NCBI RefSeq assembly: GCF_004340525.1
Contig: NZ_SLWX01000003.1
Coordinates: forward strand, 124,001 to 188,000
DNA from: Chromatocurvus halotolerans
GTDB lineage: Bacteria > Pseudomonadota > Gammaproteobacteria > Pseudomonadales > Halieaceae
Length of the DNA: 64,000 nt
Direction of reading: 5' to 3'
Part shown: piece by piece, positions 60,566 through 64,000 of the stretch
How the letters are laid out: every line of letters starts with the position of its first letter
How positions within the stretch are numbered: position 1 is the stretch's first letter
Position numbers and translations under genes: made by a program
Notes under the pieces: generated by a model
Database searches by the model: none
Seen by the model: only the letters and a program-made list of their open reading frames with translations
Told to the model about the DNA's origin: nothing

Positions 60566-62263
60566 TCAGCCGTTGGGTCTGTCCATGATGGCGCGGATGT
60601 CGACATCATTGCCGGTGAGCTGCCAGCGCAGCAGCGATACCGGGATCATGCCTGCCGCATTCATGTCATCGAAGAAGTCTTTCATGCTGAAGTCGCTACC
60701 CGCCTCACGCGCGCGTTCCGCGATGATCATGTCGAGCATGCGGGCCCCGGTCACGTAGGTGGAGCCATAGCCCGGCTGGCGCAGGTACAGGTGCTGCTCG
60801 AAGCCAAGCAGGTTCAGGTTGCGGTTCATCCAGTTTCGCGGCGTCCACTTCACGTGCATGTCAGCCGCCTCTTCCAGGGTGATCTGGTTGTCGTGCGCCT
60901 GCAGCGAGCTGAGTCCGCGGGCAGCCCGGGTGATAAGCATGATCCAGACGACTTCGCGTGCCCGGGGATTATCCTCGAACAGGCCGGCGTGCATCATCCA
61001 CTCTTCCATGCCGGTGGCGGTGCCCTCGGCGCGGCTCATCCACACGTTGTAGCGCAGTGCATTGCGGCGGATGGGGCTGCTGTGCGGTTCTTCCCGCATC
61101 TGCTCCAGATCCCAGTAGTGATAGAAATGGGTCCAGAGCGTGCGCGGATCGCGGTGGGTGGCCTGCCCGAAGAAGTTGCGTCCCTCCGGTGGATCGTAGG
61201 GGAAAACCCGCTCGCGCAGGGCGCGTTTCATCCACGGCCGCACGGTGAGAATGTCCCTGTCTTCCATGAAGGCCATATAGTTGTTGATGGAGTCTTCCTG
61301 CAGCTGCGCAAATTCCTCGGCGCTGCCGGCGGGCTCCAGCGGCGGCAGGTCGCGATTCGCCACTTCCTCTGCCTGCAGCGAGGCATAGCCGCGGGCCATT
61401 TCCCGCTGCATGATAGTGACTTCCTCTTCCCAGGAGGAGTTCACCAGCAGGACGTTGCGCAGGTGCCAGGTGTATTCCTCGCGGGTGATGCCCGACGGAC
61501 CGGTTTTCTTCGGTGCTTCCACCTCCAGCCACTCGCGGAATGCCGTGGTGGCGGCCAGCGCTTCCTGCTGGGCACTGCGCAGAGAATCGCCATAGCCGTC
61601 AAGCTTCTCGCCCAGTGTCTCCAGCGTGGCTTCCTGATTGCGGAAGCTGATGATGGCGGGCAGCCAGAGGTCGCGCGTGTTGCTCTTCAGGTTGCCGCGT
61701 GCCTGCTCCAGCAGGGGCGCGATGGTCTGCAGTTCAGCGGTCAGCGCACGCTGTGCCTCTGCGTCGAGGGGTGACGGGGTCGACAGGGCGGTTCGCGGCC
61801 AGATGGAGTATTCCCAGAGCCGAAGCGCGTTGTGAATGGTCGGCGCCTCCTCGGCCGGCGTGTCGCTCTGGCTGCTTCTCACCGAGGCGTAGTAGGCCGG
61901 ATCGCGAACCCAGGGTTTGAGGACGCGGCTGTAGAAGTCGAGGCCGTTCATCTCGGCGCGCACCAGATGCCAGTCGATTTTCTCTTCCACGCTCCAGTCG
62001 TCGGTGTTGATGGCGTCGAGACGCCTGCGCAGTTTTTTCATACCGCTGTGGCGCTGCTTCACGGCGCCTGGCGTGTAATCCGGGGCGCCATTGCGCAGGG
62101 CCGGTTGCTCCAGCTCACGCCATTCCTCGAACAGCGATACCAGCGTCGAGTAATCATCGCTGTTGCTGGCGTTCGCCCCGATGGCACCCATCAGCACCAG
62201 GCCTGTCGCAAACGCGCTGACAAGGATGCGCTGGAGTGGCGCATAAAGTGAAGCAGATAACAT
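60566..62263 (-). CDS. DUF885-related exported protein lacking the zinc-binding motif
   Basis: 565 residues with a signal peptide ending near GAIGANAS. The fold pattern parallels the protein at 42759 (helical N-terminal half; a C-terminal EAADMHVKWTPRNWMNRNLNL...YLRQPGYGSTYVTGARM block like its EAVDFWRAKTPWLDKNV...RRPPGYGLGYTVGSFQM). The HExxPGH site is gone: the aligned segment reads THFYHYWD, and the GEGW motif is TGMEEWMM. A non-peptidase role or changed chemistry is expected. Monocistronic, convergent with the methyltransferase and divergent from the CoA transferase. Confidence 0.72.
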   Translation of the reverse strand: MLSASLYAPLQRILVSAFATGLVLMGAIGANASNSDDYSTLVSLFEEWRELEQPALRNGAPDYTPGAVKQRHSGMKKLRRRLDAINTDDWSVEEKIDWHLVRAEMNGLDFYSRVLKPWVRDPAYYASVRSSQSDTPAEEAPTIHNALRLWEYSIWPRTALSTPSPLDAEAQRALTAELQTIAPLLEQARGNLKSNTRDLWLPAIISFRNQEATLETLGEKLDGYGDSLRSAQQEALAATTAFREWLEVEAPKKTGPSGITREEYTWHLRNVLLVNSSWEEEVTIMQREMARGYASLQAEEVANRDLPPLEPAGSAEEFAQLQEDSINNYMAFMEDRDILTVRPWMKRALRERVFPYDPPEGRNFFGQATHRDPRTLWTHFYHYWDLEQMREEPHSSPIRRNALRYNVWMSRAEGTATGMEEWMMHAGLFEDNPRAREVVWIMLITRAARGLSSLQAHDNQITLEEAADMHVKWTPRNWMNRNLNLLGFEQHLYLRQPGYGSTYVTGARMLDMIIAERAREAGSDFSMKDFFDDMNAAGMIPVSLLRWQLTGNDVDIRAIMDRPNG

Positions 62264-62545
62264 GCGTGGTTGTCCTCTTGTGGGTAAGTCTTATGCGACG
62301 GTTCTGATGCGTCCGCTTGTCCGGTAGAGCAACGCCGGGCCACGGGAGAGCTCGTCGGTAAAATGCGGAAAGCTTGCGCCAAAATAGGGGATTGCCGGGT
62401 TAAATTCAAACCTTTCTGTTCTCTTTGCGAACCGCCGGGCGTTTGGCGTACACTGAATTTCCCAAAAATGATGGCCGCAAGCGCGCCGGTTGACGGTTCT
62501 TTCCGACACCGTCGACCTCAGGGCAGCAGACAGGAGAGTGCATTC
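62264..62545. other. Intergenic region between the DUF885-like and CoA-transferase genes
   Basis: 282 bases with no credible gene. TTTGCGAACCGCC at about 62425-62437 contains one CGAAC half-site of the type seen in the operator candidates, but no palindrome. No clear promoter was recognised. Confidence 0.35.
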
Positions 62546-63256
62546 ATGATCGACAAGCGGGTCGCATCCGCAGCGGAAGCGGTGGCCGATATCGGCGATG
62601 GCGCCACGGTAATGATCGGGGGTTTCGGCGAGGCGGGTTCGCCGATTGAACTGATTCACGCGCTGATTGATCAGGGCGCCACCGATCTAACCGTCATCAA
62701 CAACAACACGGGCAACGGTCAGGTTGGCCTTGCGGCGCTGATCGCCGCCGGTCGCGTGCGACGAATGATCTGCTCCTTTCCACGCGGCACGTCGGAAACG
62801 GCATTTCCCGATCTTTACCGGCGCAGCAGGATCGAACTGGAACTCGTGCCGCAGGGCACCCTGGCCGAGCGCATTCGCGCGGGCGGCGCCGGTATCCCCG
62901 CCTTCTTTACCGCCACCTCAGCCGGCACGCCCCTCGCAGCGGGCAAGGAGCACCGGGTTTTCGACGAGCGCGAATATGTCATGGAGCGTTGCCTGACGGC
63001 GGATTTTGCCCTGGTCAAGGCAGAGCGCGGTGATCGCCTGGGCAACCTGGTCTATAACAAGGCGGCGCGCAATTTCGGCCCCATCATGTGCATGGCGGCA
63101 GCGACCGCGATCGTGCAGGTCAGTGAAACCGTCGAGGCCGGTGCGCTCGATCCCGAGCACATCGTGACACCGGGGATCTTCGTCAAGCGTGTGCTGCAGG
63201 TGGAAACGCCGCAGCTGGAGTCGGCGCTGATTGCGCAGGGAGCAACCTACCCATGA
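62546..63256 (+). CDS. 3-oxoacid/3-oxoadipate CoA-transferase subunit A (PcaI/ScoA-like)
   Basis: 236-residue alpha subunit of a class I CoA transferase. GATVMIGGFGEAGSPIELIHAL is the CoA-transferase signature 1 (usual GFGLCG), followed by NNNTGNGQVGLAALI, PQGTLAERIRAGGAGIPAFFT (diagnostic) and AARNFGPIM. It transfers CoA from succinyl-CoA to a 3-oxo acid such as 3-oxoadipate or acetoacetate. AGGAGAG lies 8 bases before ATG 62546. It overlaps subunit B by 4 bases (ATGA). It may close an acid-degrading pathway encoded nearby; the PcaR-like regulator fits a beta-ketoadipate link but does not prove it. Confidence 0.9.
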   Translation: MIDKRVASAAEAVADIGDGATVMIGGFGEAGSPIELIHALIDQGATDLTVINNNTGNGQVGLAALIAAGRVRRMICSFPRGTSETAFPDLYRRSRIELELVPQGTLAERIRAGGAGIPAFFTATSAGTPLAAGKEHRVFDEREYVMERCLTADFALVKAERGDRLGNLVYNKAARNFGPIMCMAAATAIVQVSETVEAGALDPEHIVTPGIFVKRVLQVETPQLESALIAQGATYP

Positions 63257-63966
63257 GTGATAACACTGCAGCCATGAGCACCACAAAAGAGCGCCGTGGA
63301 CTGACGCGCCCGCAGATGGCCTGGCGCGCGGCGCAGGACATCTTCGACGGTGCCTACGTGAATCTTGGTATCGGCATCCCGGAGATGGTGGCGCGCTTCG
63401 TGCCCGAGGGCCGTGAAGTCATCTATCACACGGAAAACGGGGTTCTTGGCTTCGGGCCGCCACCGGAGCCCGGCGAGGAAGTGCCGGAGTTGATCAACGC
63501 CGGCAAGAAGCCGATCACGCTGAACCCGGGCGCCTCCTTTTTTCATCACGCGGACAGTTTCGCGATGATTCGCGGTGGACATATCGATATCTGCATCCTC
63601 GGTGCTCTGCAGGTCGGCGACAACGGTGATCTCGCCAACTGGTCCACCGGTGCCAAAGACGCGGTGCCTGCAGTCGGTGGCGCCATGGATCTGGTGGCCG
63701 GTGTCAGGCGTGTCTACGTGATTGCCGATCACGTAACGTCCCGGGGGGAGCCCAAATTTCTGCACCGCTGCACCTATCCGCTGACGGGAGCCGGCGTGAT
63801 CCAGCGCATCTACTCCAATCTCGCCGTGCTGGATATCACCCCAGAGGGCTTTTTGCTGCGCGAAACGGCGCCGGGTGTCACGGTGGAAGAGCTGCGGGAG
63901 CTCACGGACGCGCCGCTGGCGGTGGCGGAGGATCTCAAGACCATCGAGGCACCGTCCCTGTCGTGA
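63253..63966 (+). CDS. 3-oxoacid/3-oxoadipate CoA-transferase subunit B (PcaJ/ScoB-like)
   Basis: 237-residue beta subunit with the catalytic glutamate in YHTENGVLGFGP (signature SENGxxG), plus AYVNLGIGIPEMVA, NPGASFFHHADSFAMIRGGHIDICILGALQV and AVGGAMDLVAGVRRVYVIADHV, all typical. It contributes the active-site Glu that forms the CoA thioester. The second in-frame ATG at 63274 is possible, but 63253 gives the usual coupled overlap. The gene is complete, ending 34 bases before the window edge. Confidence 0.92.
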   Translation: MSDNTAAMSTTKERRGLTRPQMAWRAAQDIFDGAYVNLGIGIPEMVARFVPEGREVIYHTENGVLGFGPPPEPGEEVPELINAGKKPITLNPGASFFHHADSFAMIRGGHIDICILGALQVGDNGDLANWSTGAKDAVPAVGGAMDLVAGVRRVYVIADHVTSRGEPKFLHRCTYPLTGAGVIQRIYSNLAVLDITPEGFLLRETAPGVTVEELRELTDAPLAVAEDLKTIEAPSLS

Positions 63967-64000
63967 TGCCAGGGTGCTGCCACGCCGATGCCATAGTCGC

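Noticed and set aside
1-64000. Prophage, insertion sequence, CRISPR, tRNA or toxin-antitoxin loci
   Set aside because: No integrase, transposase, regularly spaced repeats, cloverleaf or recognisable toxin gene was found on either strand by reading.

Overview
This 64 kb window is bacterial chromosome of high G+C, densely coded on both strands with operon-style overlaps. The gene set points to a marine-type, aerobic, heterotrophic Gammaproteobacterium: an IbpA-like small heat shock protein with an E. coli-like N-terminus, a SUF tail carrying SufT, HiPIP, bactofilin, a large TonB receptor, DUF885 proteins, a CrtD-type carotenoid desaturase and an RND pump. The genus cannot be named from this sequence. 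I see no tRNA, rRNA, CRISPR array, insertion sequence, integrase or prophage.

0-30 kb is mostly housekeeping and stress functions. It holds the end of a SUF iron-sulfur operon (sufA-sufT-sufE) and an ibpA-type gene behind a ROSE-like RNA thermometer. A carotenoid-like desaturase is coupled to a DUF2306 membrane protein, next to a P450 and a GST. A methyltransferase/ATP-grasp/EAL operon, an MFS pump and a bactofilin pair follow. Further on are a Fur-box-like promoter before two unknown genes, a canonical DUF885 peptidase, an RND efflux pair, RecQ, a ferredoxin-reductase-type flavoprotein, a Tat/lipobox HiPIP, a YkoF-like/PnuC-like vitamin uptake pair with a terminator in its leader, a 1-Cys peroxiredoxin, azlC-azlD-MFS and a cytochrome c.

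29-39 kb looks like a catabolic module for a small amino or imino acid. It contains an OYE flavoprotein, a DapA-family lyase, an HcnC/DadA-like amine dehydrogenase, a complete polar amino acid ABC transporter, a fused HcnA-HcnB-like iron-sulfur flavoprotein, an SDR and a 3-hydroxyacyl-CoA-dehydrogenase-like protein. The nearest described precedents are D-hydroxyproline dehydrogenase and opine oxidase pathways, but no epimerase is present here.

39-64 kb is a second catabolic and peptide-oriented region. It holds a TonB receptor with an active-site-degenerate DUF885 partner, a frameshifted IclR/PcaR-type regulator behind a succinate-semialdehyde-type dehydrogenase, a class III aminotransferase, a split glycine dehydrogenase (gcvPA/gcvPB) with no gcvT, gcvH or lpd, an AcoX/NAD-kinase-like protein, an S9 peptidase, a tripartite tricarboxylate (Tct) transporter, a PuuE/cyclic-imidase-type deacetylase, a methyltransferase, a second degenerate DUF885 protein and a two-subunit CoA transferase. 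Related GTnCG/CGnAC palindromes lie in three intergenic regions of this part (about 46.94, 51.51 and 52.93 kb). They suggest that the IclR protein, if functional, ties aminotransferase, aldehyde dehydrogenase, gcvP and peptidase genes into one regulon. The substrate is unknown, and this region is the best candidate in the window for undescribed biochemistry.
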